Shown here: one piece after another, positions 44,808 through 53,407 of the stretch
How the letters are laid out: each line of letters starts with the position of its first letter
Position numbering within the stretch: the first letter of the stretch is position 1
Assembly (NCBI RefSeq): GCF_043729335.1
Contig: NZ_JAYTLQ010000048.1
Location: 20,803-84,802 of the forward strand
Length of the DNA: 64,000 nucleotides
Direction of reading: 5' to 3'
Source: Crenothrix sp043729335
GTDB taxonomy: Bacteria; Pseudomonadota; Gammaproteobacteria; Methylococcales; Methylomonadaceae
Notes under the pieces: model-generated
What the model was told of the DNA's origin: nothing
The model's input: only the letters and a program-made list of their open reading frames with translations
Database searches by the model: none
Translations under genes and position numbers: made by a program

Positions 44808-45068
44808 ATGGCCACTATAACTTTTGATACCCTTGAACTGGTAGATAAACTAAAAACTGCTGGAATACCGCAAGCACAGGCTGAGGCAGTCGTGCGCGTT
44901 ATTGCCGAAGCCCAAGACGGACTTGTCACAAAACATGACTTAACAGAAATAAAAGCAGAAATGAATGTTCGTTTTGAGCGTATTGATGGTGAATTAAGGC
45001 TAAATAGATGGATGCTTGGCGTACTATTAGCCGGTGTCATCTCTTTAGTATTAAAGGCATTTTTTTAA
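44808..45068 (+). CDS. DUF1640-like coiled-coil membrane protein
   Basis: 86 residues. Helical N-terminus (DTLELVDKLKTAGIPQAQAEAV), a short coiled coil (TEIKAEMNVRFERIDGELRL) and a C-terminal membrane helix (WMLGVLLAGVISLVLKAFF). This matches the CCDC90/DUF1640 pattern. GCAGGAGC precedes the ATG. Function unknown. Confidence 0.75.
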   Translation: MATITFDTLELVDKLKTAGIPQAQAEAVVRVIAEAQDGLVTKHDLTEIKAEMNVRFERIDGELRLNRWMLGVLLAGVISLVLKAFF

Positions 45069-45211
45069 ATGCCCATCTTATTAACAATTTTACATTGGGA
45101 TCAAACGACACCCAGCAAAAGTTGCGCGAATAAACAGTTCATCGTATACTTCGAAGTGGCTTTACTTGAGCAAGCTAGTCAACATTTTGGAAACTTAAAG
45201 AGGTTATGATT

Positions 45212-45286
45212 ATGAAATGGGAAACACCAAGCTACACTGATCTGCGTTTCGGTTTTGAAGTAACAATGTACATCTACAACCGTTAA
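45212..45286 (+). CDS. pqqA: PQQ precursor peptide PqqA
   Basis: 24 residues: MKWETPSYTDLRFGFEVTMY then IYNR. The Glu and Tyr that are joined to form PQQ are E16 and Y20, spaced three apart as in all PqqA. AGAGG precedes the ATG. First gene of the pqq cluster, whose product is the XoxF cofactor. Confidence 0.97.
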   Translation: MKWETPSYTDLRFGFEVTMYIYNR

Positions 45287-45305
45287 TTCCTTTTCGGCTT
45301 TGTGG

Positions 45306-45339
45306 AAAAAAGGGGTTCCCAACAGAGCCCCTTTTTTTT
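45306..45339 (+). terminator. Attenuator hairpin between pqqA and pqqB
   Basis: AAAAAGGGG pairs with CCCCTTTTT and is followed by more T. It lies 20 bases after pqqA and would let pqqA be made in excess of the enzymes, as reported for pqq operons. Confidence 0.8.
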
Positions 45340-45392
45340 GACCTCGCTGCCGTCAGGCATCACCCAAATCCCCACTATTAGGATAACTCAAC

Positions 45393-46304
45393 ATGAAAAT
45401 TAGAGTTCTCGGCTCAGGTGCAGGTGGCGGATTTCCGCAGTGGAACTGCAACTGCGACAATTGCCGCCGTATCCGCACGGGCGACATGAACGCCAAAGCC
45501 CGCACCCAATCATCCATTGCCGTCAGTACTGATAACAATAACTGGCTGCTAATCAACGCCTCGCCAGATATACGTGCCCAACTGGAAGCCTTCCCCGCTA
45601 TACACCCGAAACATGGTTTACGTGATACCGGCATTAAAGCCGTATTATTAATGGACAGCCAGATTGACCACACCACCGGCTTGCTCATGCTGCGCGAAGG
45701 CAAACCGCTGGATATTTATTGTTCAGAAATGGTCAAGCAAGATTTGACCACCGGCTTCCCGGTCTTCAATATGTTGTCGCATTATTGCACGGTTAACCAC
45801 CACCCTATTCCTGTGGATGGCAGCAGTTTTACCATACCTGCTATCGCTGATTTGCGTTTTTATACCCAAGCCATCAAAAGCAAAGCACCGCCCTACTCGC
45901 CGCACCGCCACGATCCGCACGACGGCGACAATATCGGCGTGGTAATTGAACAAATCTCCACCGGCAAAAAAGTGTTTTACTCGCCAGGTCTGGGCGAGAT
46001 TGAAGATCACGTCATGTCTGCTATGCAAGCCGCCGATTGTCTATTGATTGACGGCACGTTCTGGACGGAAGATGAAATGATCGATCAAGGCTTGGGCAAA
46101 AAATGCGCCTCCGATATGGGGCATAAGGCGCAATCCGGTGCGGGGGGCATGATCGACATCCTGAATGGTGTATCGAATGCACGGAAAATATTGATCCATA
46201 TCAATAACAGTAACCCGATTTTGGATGAAGATTCTGAACCCTGTAAAATACTCGCGGCCGCTGGTATTGAAATCGCCTATGACGGCATGGAAATTGACCT
46301 GTAA
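45393..46304 (+). CDS. pqqB: PQQ biosynthesis hydroxylase PqqB
   Basis: 303 residues, metallo-beta-lactamase fold. GSGAGGGFPQWNCNCDNCRR is the PqqB N-terminus, and MDSQIDHTTGLL carries the His/Asp motif; VFYSPGLGEIE and LIDGTFW follow. It acts on the cross-linked Glu-Tyr before PqqC. 9 bases separate it from pqqC. Confidence 0.96.
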   Translation: MKIRVLGSGAGGGFPQWNCNCDNCRRIRTGDMNAKARTQSSIAVSTDNNNWLLINASPDIRAQLEAFPAIHPKHGLRDTGIKAVLLMDSQIDHTTGLLMLREGKPLDIYCSEMVKQDLTTGFPVFNMLSHYCTVNHHPIPVDGSSFTIPAIADLRFYTQAIKSKAPPYSPHRHDPHDGDNIGVVIEQISTGKKVFYSPGLGEIEDHVMSAMQAADCLLIDGTFWTEDEMIDQGLGKKCASDMGHKAQSGAGGMIDILNGVSNARKILIHINNSNPILDEDSEPCKILAAAGIEIAYDGMEIDL

Positions 46305-46312
46305 ATCACACT

Positions 46313-47044
46313 ATGAATATGACTGATAATACCCCGTGGAACAAAGAAGAATTCGAAACCCAGTTACGCGGCATGGAAAAGTATTACCACATCAATCATC
46401 CGTACAATGTGCTGATGAACGAAGGCAAACTGAACAAGGCGCAGATTCAAGGCTGGGTAGCCAATCGATTTTATTATCAGGTCAGCATTCCCCGCAAAGA
46501 TGCCAATATTTTAGCCAATTGCCCAGACCGTGAAACTCGTCAGCTGTGGACGCAACGCATTATTGATCATGACGGTCAACCTAGTGAAGCTGGTGGTATA
46601 GAAGCCTGGATACAATTGGGCATAGCGGTTGGCTTGTCCCGCGAGGAAATTATTTCTGAACAGCATGTATTGCCTGGAGTACGCTTTGCCGTCGATGCTT
46701 ATGTCAACTTTGCAAGGCAGGCAGAATGGCACGAGGCGGCCAGCTCATCGTTAACGGAATTGTTTGCGCCAAAAATCCACCAGCAACGTTTAAGTAACTG
46801 GCCAGAACATTATCCATGGATTGATAAAGACGGTTATATTTACTTCCGTAAACGGTTGAGCGAGGCACGGCGTGATGTGGAGCACGGTTTGGCGATTACG
46901 TTGGACTGGTATAAAACCCGCGAACAACAAGAACGTATGCTGAAGATTTTAAAGTTTAAGCTGGATGTGTTGTGGACGATGGCGGATGCCATGTATTTGG
47001 CTTATATTAGTGGTATGCCGCCGTATTTTAATGTTGAAAAATAA
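46313..47044 (+). CDS. pqqC: Pyrroloquinoline-quinone synthase PqqC
   Basis: 243 residues. It contains the PqqC motifs KYYHINHPYNVLMNEG, WVANRFYYQVSIPRKD and IQLGIAVGLSREE, with His and Tyr residues that bind the substrate. It performs the final ring closure and oxidation. Full length; followed by non-pqq genes rather than pqqD. Confidence 0.97.
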   Translation: MNMTDNTPWNKEEFETQLRGMEKYYHINHPYNVLMNEGKLNKAQIQGWVANRFYYQVSIPRKDANILANCPDRETRQLWTQRIIDHDGQPSEAGGIEAWIQLGIAVGLSREEIISEQHVLPGVRFAVDAYVNFARQAEWHEAASSSLTELFAPKIHQQRLSNWPEHYPWIDKDGYIYFRKRLSEARRDVEHGLAITLDWYKTREQQERMLKILKFKLDVLWTMADAMYLAYISGMPPYFNVEK

Positions 47045-47098
47045 GTTTAAGATAAAGGTGGCAATGTTCAAATTAGTCGGGCTTTTTGAGAGGTCATT

Positions 47099-47542
47099 AT
47101 GGCTGTCACTTATGAAAATGATATTGTCACGTGGGCTAAAGAACAGGCTCATCTGTTGCGTTCAGGTAAGTTGTCGGCCATCGACATCGAACATATTGCC
47201 GAGGAAATTGAAGACGTGGGCAAAAGTGAACAGCGCGAGCTGGCAAATCGGATGGCGTTACTGTTATCGCATCTGCTCAAATGGCAATACCAACCGGAAC
47301 GCCAACGAAGTAGCTGGCAACGGACTATTAAAGAGCAGCGCAAAGCCATTGCACGGCGCTTAAAAAATACGCCCAGTTTGAAAGCAACAGTCACTGATTT
47401 AGACTGGTTTGAAGATGTTTGGGGGGATTCTATCTCATTAGCTATCGCTGAAACTGGCATGGATTGTTTTCCTGAAATTTGCCCTTGGATAATGGTAAAT
47501 ATTCTTTCCGAAGATTGGTTGCCCTCGACGGATGGGCACTAA
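47099..47542 (+). CDS. DUF29 family protein
   Basis: 147 residues, helical. YENDIVTWAKEQAHLLRSGK and IEHIAEEIEDVGKSEQRELA are the DUF29 hallmarks, and RMALLLSHLLKWQYQPERQR follows. Function unknown; DUF29 genes occur in multiple copies in cyanobacteria and methylotrophs. Inserted between pqqC and pqqD. Confidence 0.9.
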   Translation: MAVTYENDIVTWAKEQAHLLRSGKLSAIDIEHIAEEIEDVGKSEQRELANRMALLLSHLLKWQYQPERQRSSWQRTIKEQRKAIARRLKNTPSLKATVTDLDWFEDVWGDSISLAIAETGMDCFPEICPWIMVNILSEDWLPSTDGH

Positions 47543-47568
47543 ATTGTATTCCTGTGGAGTGAAACACC

Positions 47569-48033
47569 ATGCAATGGTCTGAAGTCATCAACAATCCTTA
47601 TTTGCAAGATTTACCGTTTAAAATCGAGTTGAACCGCTATGGGAAAATTGAAATGAGTCCCGCATCCAACAAACACGGTTATCTACAGTCTTTAATCGGT
47701 GCACTATTTATTAATAATCTTGAAAGCGGAAAAACATTGACCGAATGCTCGATTCAAACCATAGAAGGCGTGAAAGTCGCTGATGTGGCTTGGTGTTCTA
47801 TGGCGTTTTTTACTCAGCATGGCTTTGAAACACCTTACGCCCATGCCCCTGAAATTTGTGTTGAAATCGTTTCGCCGTCAAATTCCAAAATAGAAATCTC
47901 AAACAAGGTTCGACTCTATTTACAAGCCGGTGCAACTGAAGCATGGGTGGTGTGGGAGAATGATGTGGTTGATTATTATGGAAAAATAGGAAAACTGGAA
48001 AAATCAACTTATGGTATTGATGTAAAACTATAG
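47569..48033 (+). CDS. Uma2 family endonuclease-like protein (copy 1)
   Basis: 154 residues. Uma2 fold (PD-(D/E)XK-like): VADVAWCSMAFF, PEICVEIVSPSNSK and the final EAWVVWENDVVDYY. Catalytic Asp, Glu and Ser-Pro-Ser positions are present. Uma2 proteins are restriction-endonuclease-like, often in cyanobacteria; cellular role unclear. 26 bases after the DUF29 gene. Confidence 0.88.
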   Translation: MQWSEVINNPYLQDLPFKIELNRYGKIEMSPASNKHGYLQSLIGALFINNLESGKTLTECSIQTIEGVKVADVAWCSMAFFTQHGFETPYAHAPEICVEIVSPSNSKIEISNKVRLYLQAGATEAWVVWENDVVDYYGKIGKLEKSTYGIDVKL

Positions 48034-48053
48034 ATGGCCTACTGGAGCAACCT

Positions 48054-48629
48054 ATGAGTACTGCGAAAAAACGGCAACAATCTTACACGTATACTGATTA
48101 TTGCCAATGGCCAGAAGATGAACGATGGGAATTGGTCGAGGGTGTAGCCTACGCCATGACAGCTCCATCACGGCTGCATCAAGACATCGTGTTTGAATTA
48201 GGTAGGCAAATAGGAAATTACCTACAAAATAAACCTTGCAAAGGTTATACGTCTCCTTTTGATGTCCGCTTACCCCATAAAGACGAAGCGGATGACAACA
48301 TTGATACCATTGTACAACCAGACATCAGCGTCATCTGTGACTTAAGCAAACTTGATAAACTGGGCTGCCGTGGTGCGCCAGATTGGGTTATTGAGGTACT
48401 TTCGCCGTCTACCGCTTTAAAGGACATGAATAGCAAACGCAGCCTTTATGAGCGGCATGGCGTAAAGGAATATTGGATTATCCATCCCGAAGACCGCTGG
48501 ATTATGGTGTATCTGCTTAACACCCAAGCGAACTATGGCAAACCGGAGATATTTGGCATGGATGAACCGACGAGGGTACAGCTATTTCCGGATCTTCAGA
48601 TGGATTGGGCATTTATGCAAGAAATGTAG
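48054..48629 (+). CDS. Uma2 family endonuclease-like protein (copy 2)
   Basis: 191 residues, a full-length Uma2: TDYCQWPEDERWELVEGVAY, VQPDISVICDLSKLDKLG, PDWVIEVLSPSTALKDM and GVKEYWIIHPEDRWIMVY. It differs from copy 1, so the two are distinct subfamilies rather than a recent duplication. Confidence 0.9.
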   Translation: MSTAKKRQQSYTYTDYCQWPEDERWELVEGVAYAMTAPSRLHQDIVFELGRQIGNYLQNKPCKGYTSPFDVRLPHKDEADDNIDTIVQPDISVICDLSKLDKLGCRGAPDWVIEVLSPSTALKDMNSKRSLYERHGVKEYWIIHPEDRWIMVYLLNTQANYGKPEIFGMDEPTRVQLFPDLQMDWAFMQEM

Positions 48630-48647
48630 TAAGGAAGGGACTATGCA

Positions 48648-48779
48648 ATGGAGCAATACTTTGATATGTTGGTTTTAAAGCAAATTGAAAATGGCCACCT
48701 GATGATTAGTCAACACCAAAAACAACCCGCCCGCATCATGCAAGTCGCTGTTGAAGATTTTGCCACACTGCCCTTATAA
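48648..48779 (+). CDS. Small hypothetical protein, 43 residues
   Basis: MEQYFDMLVLKQIENGHLMI then a basic stretch, with AAGGAAGG nine bases upstream. The overlapping start MQWSNTL resembles the MQWSEVINN start of copy-1 Uma2, so it may be a Uma2 remnant instead. Confidence 0.35.
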   Translation: MEQYFDMLVLKQIENGHLMISQHQKQPARIMQVAVEDFATLPL

Positions 48780-48800
48780 AATACTAACACCCTATTAATA

Positions 48801-49073
48801 ATGACCATCACCCCAAACATACCCATAAACTTCTCCACCCTGCACCGCCTACAATGGGAAGAAGCCCAGCAAAAATATGTCATACTTTACCCTGAAGGCA
48901 TGGTGGAACTGAACCAAAGTTCGGCAGAAATCCTCAAATGCTGCGATGGCACACGCACGCCCTCGCAAATCGTCAGCGAGCTTGAACAAAAATTCGACAC
49001 CACCGGTCTTACTAACGACGTTACCGCATTCCTGGGAGTTGCCTTACAAAATGGCTGGATTAACCAAAACTAA
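48801..49073 (+). CDS. pqqD: PQQ chaperone PqqD
   Basis: 90 residues: LHRLQWEEAQQKYVILYPEG, MVELNQSSAEILKCCDGTRT. It presents PqqA to PqqE. Its 3' end overlaps pqqE by 23 bases. Confidence 0.96.
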   Translation: MTITPNIPINFSTLHRLQWEEAQQKYVILYPEGMVELNQSSAEILKCCDGTRTPSQIVSELEQKFDTTGLTNDVTAFLGVALQNGWINQN

Positions 49074-50187
49074 CATTACCCCGCCGCGCTGGTTACTGGC
49101 AGAACTTACTTATGCCTGCCCGTTGCAATGTCCTTATTGTTCTAATCCGGTGGATTACGCAAGCTATCAATCCGAATTAAGCACGGACGACTGGAAACGG
49201 GTATTGACCCAAGCCCGCAAAATGGGCGCAGTGCAGCTGGGTTTTTCCGGCGGTGAACCCTTAACGCGCAAAGATTTGCCAGAACTGGTAAAACATGCGC
49301 GTGAACTAGGCTACTACTCCAACCTGATCACTTCTGGCTACGGTATGACAGAAGAAAAGATTGTGCAACTCAAAGAAGCTGGGCTGGATCATATTCAGGT
49401 GAGCATACAAGCCAGCAGCCAGGAACTGAATGACCATATCGCCGGTACTAAATCGTTTGAACACAAAAAAGCGGTGGCGCATTTAGTCAAAAAACACGGT
49501 TATCCGATGGTCTTAAATGTTGTCATGCACCGCGAAAATATCCACCAAATGCCAGAAATCCTGGCTATGGCAGAAGAACTGGGCGCAGACTATGTCGAAC
49601 TGGCCAATGCCCAATATTATGGCTGGGCGCACCTTAACCGCGACTTGTTGTTGCCCACTAAAGAACAATTTCAAAAAGCTGAACAAATTGCGCAAGACTT
49701 TAAAGAAAAAGTCGCAGGCAAAATGAAAATCTATTATGTGGTGCCAGATTTTTATGAAGATCGTCCTAAAGCCTGCATGAATGGCTGGGGAACTACATTT
49801 TTAACGATTGCACCCGATGGGGTTGCATTACCGTGTCATTCCGCCCGCGATTTGCCAGGACTTGACTGCCCTAACGTTAAGGACTACAGTGTTTATGAAA
49901 TCTGGCACAAATCCAAGGCATTCAACTTCTTTCGGGGTTATGAGTGGATGAAGGAACCCTGCCGCAGCTGTGATGAAAAAGAAAAAGATTTTGGCGGATG
50001 CCGTTGTCAGGCTTACTTATTAACGGGTAACATGTATAACACTGACCCTGTATGCAGCAAGTCTGAAAATAATGAGGTTATTCAAAAAGCTATAGATTCC
50101 GCTAAAGCTTGCACCCACTCAAATAACCTAGAAAAACCTCTGATTTTTCGTAACAGCAAAAATTCTCGAGCATTGGTTAAAAATTAA
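49051..50187 (+). CDS. pqqE: PqqA peptide cyclase PqqE (radical SAM)
   Basis: 378 residues from the ATG at 49051 (MAGLTKTNITPPRWLLAEL), inside the pqqD end. The radical SAM motif CPLQCPYC lies at about 28-35. The C-terminal SPASM domain has Cys ligands in KACMNGWGT, VALPCHSARDL, EPCRSCDEKEKDFGGCRC and DPVCSKS. It forms the Glu-Tyr C-C bond in PqqA. All cluster ligands are present. Confidence 0.96.
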   Translation: MAGLTKTNITPPRWLLAELTYACPLQCPYCSNPVDYASYQSELSTDDWKRVLTQARKMGAVQLGFSGGEPLTRKDLPELVKHARELGYYSNLITSGYGMTEEKIVQLKEAGLDHIQVSIQASSQELNDHIAGTKSFEHKKAVAHLVKKHGYPMVLNVVMHRENIHQMPEILAMAEELGADYVELANAQYYGWAHLNRDLLLPTKEQFQKAEQIAQDFKEKVAGKMKIYYVVPDFYEDRPKACMNGWGTTFLTIAPDGVALPCHSARDLPGLDCPNVKDYSVYEIWHKSKAFNFFRGYEWMKEPCRSCDEKEKDFGGCRCQAYLLTGNMYNTDPVCSKSENNEVIQKAIDSAKACTHSNNLEKPLIFRNSKNSRALVKN

Positions 50188-50369
50188 TGAATTTCTTCCG
50201 TACAGAGCAAAATTTTTAGACTATACTTAAATCGTGAAAGCAGATTCTGTACAGTCCAACATTACTGCTTAAACAGAGGGAGCCAATCAGTCAAGGCAGT
50301 GACAATAGCAATACCTAATACAGTTACCATCAGGTGTAACATTATTCTAACATTGACGACGCTAATAAC

Positions 50370-50660
50370 ATGAAAAGTGAAACTGACAACATAAATCGGT
50401 TCCTGGACGAACAATTATTAGATTTGGAACAAAAGTTCAATCTTTTTATGAAAGAAATGGAAAATGATCTCATTTTTCCCTTTTTTATAAGCAATGCATC
50501 GGATAATGACTGGGATGATGATTTTTTATCTTTTGAAGATCAAGCAAGCGAACCTAAAAAGCATTTAGTCCGTATTGATACCCATACTACGGTCTTATGT
50601 GTTACAGGGTCAATAACTGTAACCATACTGGTCTATCTAGGCATGGTTTTATCCAGTTAA
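50370..50660 (+). CDS. Hypothetical tail-anchored protein
   Basis: 96 residues. Acidic helical N-terminus (FLDEQLLDLEQKFNLFMKEM) and a C-terminal membrane helix (TVLCVTGSITVTILVYLGMVL). No family recognised. Lies between pqqE and the convergent ubiX. Confidence 0.5.
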   Translation: MKSETDNINRFLDEQLLDLEQKFNLFMKEMENDLIFPFFISNASDNDWDDDFLSFEDQASEPKKHLVRIDTHTTVLCVTGSITVTILVYLGMVLSS

Positions 50661-50688
50661 GGTTTCCAATCTTCAGTGTTCGTGTTGT

Positions 50689-51258
50689 TTAAAGTCCCGT
50701 CCAAGGCGTGTATAAACCGTCAACATTGACACCAAACATATCTAAAACTCGTCCTACCGTTTCATTTACCATCCCCATCAACGAATCGGATTTGCTGTAA
50801 AAAGCCGGCATAGGTGGGAAGATAATGCCGCCCATTTCCGTTACGCTGGCCATATTCCGGATATGAGCCAAATTTAAGGGCGTTTCACGCGGCATGACTA
50901 CCAAACGGCGGCGTTCTTTTAACACCACATCAGCCCCCCGTGAAATTAAATTATCCCCAAAACCATGTGCCACTGCCGCCAACGTTTTCATGGAACAAGG
51001 CGCGATAATCATGCCTTCGGTTTTAAAGCCACCACTGGAAATACTGGCAGCAATATCATCAATACCGTGAGTAATATCGGCTAATTGTGTCAATTCTGCA
51101 CGTTTCATGTTCATTTCGTGTTTTAAATTGAGTACACCAGCCGATGAAATAATCAAATGGGTTTCCCATTCTTCCTGTACTTGTAAAACCTGTAGCATTC
51201 TTACGCCGTAGATGGCGCCGGTTGCACCCGTCATGGCGATAATCAGTCGTTTTTTCAC
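50689..51258 (-). CDS. ubiX: Flavin prenyltransferase UbiX
   Basis: 189 residues. FMN motif MTGATGAIYGVRML, APCSMKTLAAVAHGFGDNL and VMPRETPLNLAHIRNM are present. It makes prenyl-FMN for UbiD. Ubiquinone synthesis would feed the respiratory chain. 18 bases follow the TSUP gene stop. Confidence 0.94.
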   Translation of the reverse strand: MKKRLIIAMTGATGAIYGVRMLQVLQVQEEWETHLIISSAGVLNLKHEMNMKRAELTQLADITHGIDDIAASISSGGFKTEGMIIAPCSMKTLAAVAHGFGDNLISRGADVVLKERRRLVVMPRETPLNLAHIRNMASVTEMGGIIFPPMPAFYSKSDSLMGMVNETVGRVLDMFGVNVDGLYTPWTGL

Positions 51259-51276
51259 TCAATATTCTCGTATCTA

Positions 51277-52026
51277 TCAGGTAACAATCATTTTTACACC
51301 GGCAACCAACAACACCAGCGCCAATAATTTTTGTAGCGTAGGATTAGCCAGGCGTTTGCTGCCATATTCGGCGCCTATAAAACCACCCAAAACGGCGGCA
51401 AGCATCCATAACGGCAGGGCTTTCGGTAAAATATCCAAAGAAGTTTTCGACAACACGCCCAACAAACCCGCTATGGAATTAACCAAAATAAACGCGGCGG
51501 CAATGCCGGAAATCACCCTAATCTGCGCCCAACGAAAAAATAGCATCAACGGGCTTAAAAAAATACCACCACCAACGCCGGTTAATCCAGAAAGTAAACC
51601 CAACAATGCGCCTACAAACATCAGGGTAGGGTAAGCTACAGCCTGAACGTTATACACAGCGTGTTTTTTTGCGCCATAAAATGACCGCCCTGCCGCATAC
51701 ACCAACACCACACCTACCAAGGGTTTGTACCAATGCCCAGGTAAGGTAATTGTGCCACCTAAGTAAGCACAAGGCACAGACAGCAAGGCAATTGGCCAAA
51801 ACAATTGCCAGGAAAACGCCTTGCTACGATAAAATTTGTATAAAGCAATAGAAGCCACGGCAATGTTCAACACTAACGCAGTGGGTTTCATAATCGCCGG
51901 TGCTAAACCGAATAATGACATGGCAGCAAGGTAGCCAGAAGCCCCCCCGTGACCAACGGCAGAATAAAGTAAAGCAGCCATAGCGATAAGTGCGGTTAAA
52001 ACTAAACTATCTGTATCAATATTCAT
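51277..52026 (-). CDS. TSUP (TauE/SafE) family permease
   Basis: 249 residues with about eight hydrophobic helices and the family segments GHGGASGYLAAMSLFGLAPA and GLTGVGGGIFLSPLMLFF. TSUP proteins export or import small organosulfur or sulfite anions; the substrate here is unknown. Confidence 0.88.
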   Translation of the reverse strand: MNIDTDSLVLTALIAMAALLYSAVGHGGASGYLAAMSLFGLAPAIMKPTALVLNIAVASIALYKFYRSKAFSWQLFWPIALLSVPCAYLGGTITLPGHWYKPLVGVVLVYAAGRSFYGAKKHAVYNVQAVAYPTLMFVGALLGLLSGLTGVGGGIFLSPLMLFFRWAQIRVISGIAAAFILVNSIAGLLGVLSKTSLDILPKALPLWMLAAVLGGFIGAEYGSKRLANPTLQKLLALVLLVAGVKMIVT

Positions 52027-52271
52027 GGTGATAGCCTACCAATGCAAAAAATTAGTAATTTTATATCAATATTTTCTGCCCAGTATCACCTATCGACAAT
52101 AATAAGCTCCACACAAATGGCCAATGCTTAGATGTGTCATTGTTTCAGAATCAGAAACAATTTATCTTCCATTCACATCATTGTCATTCAATAAAGAACA
52201 AACTATAGTTAAACTGTATTTAACGAAACCACTTTAACTTTTTAATTTAATGAGCAACTAAGGATTTAACT

Positions 52272-52442
52272 ATGAATGATTTTTACAAAGATGCAGTTAT
52301 TGGCGTGATGTTTACTATGGGCGTGGTAGGCTTCATTTCAGGAGAGTTTATTGTATCTACCGTGTTGTTTGCAGCTGCTGCAATTTCCAGTAACGTCGAA
52401 ATGAGTCGTAGACTGAGCGCAACAGCGAGCAACAACGGATGA
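52272..52442 (+). CDS. Small hydrophobic protein, 56 residues
   Basis: The sequence MNDFYKDAVIGVMFTMGVVG continues FISGEFIVSTVLFAAAAISS and ends with a polar SRRLSATASNNG tail. AAGGA lies seven bases before the ATG and a good terminator follows the gene. Two short helices suggest a membrane microprotein. Function unknown. Confidence 0.65.
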   Translation: MNDFYKDAVIGVMFTMGVVGFISGEFIVSTVLFAAAAISSNVEMSRRLSATASNNG

Positions 52443-52465
52443 TGTTTATTGCCTTTTCTTCAAGT

Positions 52466-52499
52466 AACTCCCATTACGCGTAGTAATGGGAGTTTTTTT
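52466..52499 (+). terminator. Rho-independent terminator
   Basis: ACTCCCATTAC pairs with GTAATGGGAGT and is followed by seven T; ends the small gene at 52272-52442. Confidence 0.92.
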
Positions 52500-52519
52500 A
52501 TCCCGCCAAACCGCTAATA

Positions 52520-53407
52520 TTACAGCCTAGCTAAAACCTCAGCCACCGTTGTACCCATAGCAGCCGGGGTTGGACAGATGGTAACGCCCAAATCTCTCAG
52601 CCTTGCCACTTTTTCTGCCGCACCTTCATCCGCTGATGAAATAATTGCACCGGCATGCCCCATACGACGACCTTCTGGCGCAGTTAAGCCCGCGATATAA
52701 GCAATAACAGGTTTAGTCATATTTTCTTTAGCAAATACACCGGCATCCACTTCTTGCGGCCCACCGATTTCACCAATCATCACGATTACTTTGGTTTCTG
52801 GATCCCGCTCAAATTTTTCCAGAATCACCCAGTGTGCGCTACCATTAATCGGATCGCCACCAATACCCACCGAGGTACTAACACCAATGCCCAAAGCTTT
52901 CATCTGTGCGGCGGCTTCATAGCCCAAAGTACCGGAACGGCCTACAATACCGACATTACCCGGCATATAAATATGGCCAGGCATTATACCTAACATAGCG
53001 CGGCCTGGGCTGATGGTTCCAGCGCAGTTAGGGCCGGTCAAAATCATGCGTTTATCTTCAGGAAAACGGCGCAGAAAGTTTTTTACCCGCATCATATCTT
53101 GAGTAGGAATACCATCGGTAATGGCTACACAATATTTAATACCGGCTTCGGCGGCTTCCATGATGGAATCGGCCGCAAACGCAGGCGGTACAAAAATAAT
53201 ACTGGCTTCCGCATCCGCTTGTTGCACGGCTTCTTTAACGGTATTAAAAACCGGCAGCCCTAAATGTTTTTGTCCGCCTTTACCCGGCGTAATACCACCG
53301 ACCACATTAGAGCCGTAATTAATCATATCCTGGGCATGGAACGTACCGATTTTACCGGTAAAGCCCTGAACGATAATGCGTGTTGTTTCGTCTATTAAAA
53401 TAGCCAT
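52520..53407 (-). CDS. mtkB: Malate-CoA ligase subunit alpha (MtkB)
   Basis: 295 residues, SucD-like. QGFTGKIGTFHAQDMINYG is the form found in malate thiokinases of the serine cycle; the CoA-binding Rossmann part and the phospho-His in RRMGHAGAII follow. The ATG abuts the mtkA stop (TAAATG with AGGAG just before it). With MtkA it makes malyl-CoA from malate, CoA and ATP. Succinyl-CoA synthetase is the alternative; the mcl neighbour favours MtkB. Confidence 0.92.
   Translation of the reverse strand: MAILIDETTRIIVQGFTGKIGTFHAQDMINYGSNVVGGITPGKGGQKHLGLPVFNTVKEAVQQADAEASIIFVPPAFAADSIMEAAEAGIKYCVAITDGIPTQDMMRVKNFLRRFPEDKRMILTGPNCAGTISPGRAMLGIMPGHIYMPGNVGIVGRSGTLGYEAAAQMKALGIGVSTSVGIGGDPINGSAHWVILEKFERDPETKVIVMIGEIGGPQEVDAGVFAKENMTKPVIAYIAGLTAPEGRRMGHAGAIISSADEGAAEKVARLRDLGVTICPTPAAMGTTVAEVLARL

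Noticed and set aside
47569..48629. DUF29-Uma2 genes as a phage defence island
   Set aside because: Uma2 proteins are nuclease-like, but there is no established defence role and no other defence gene here.
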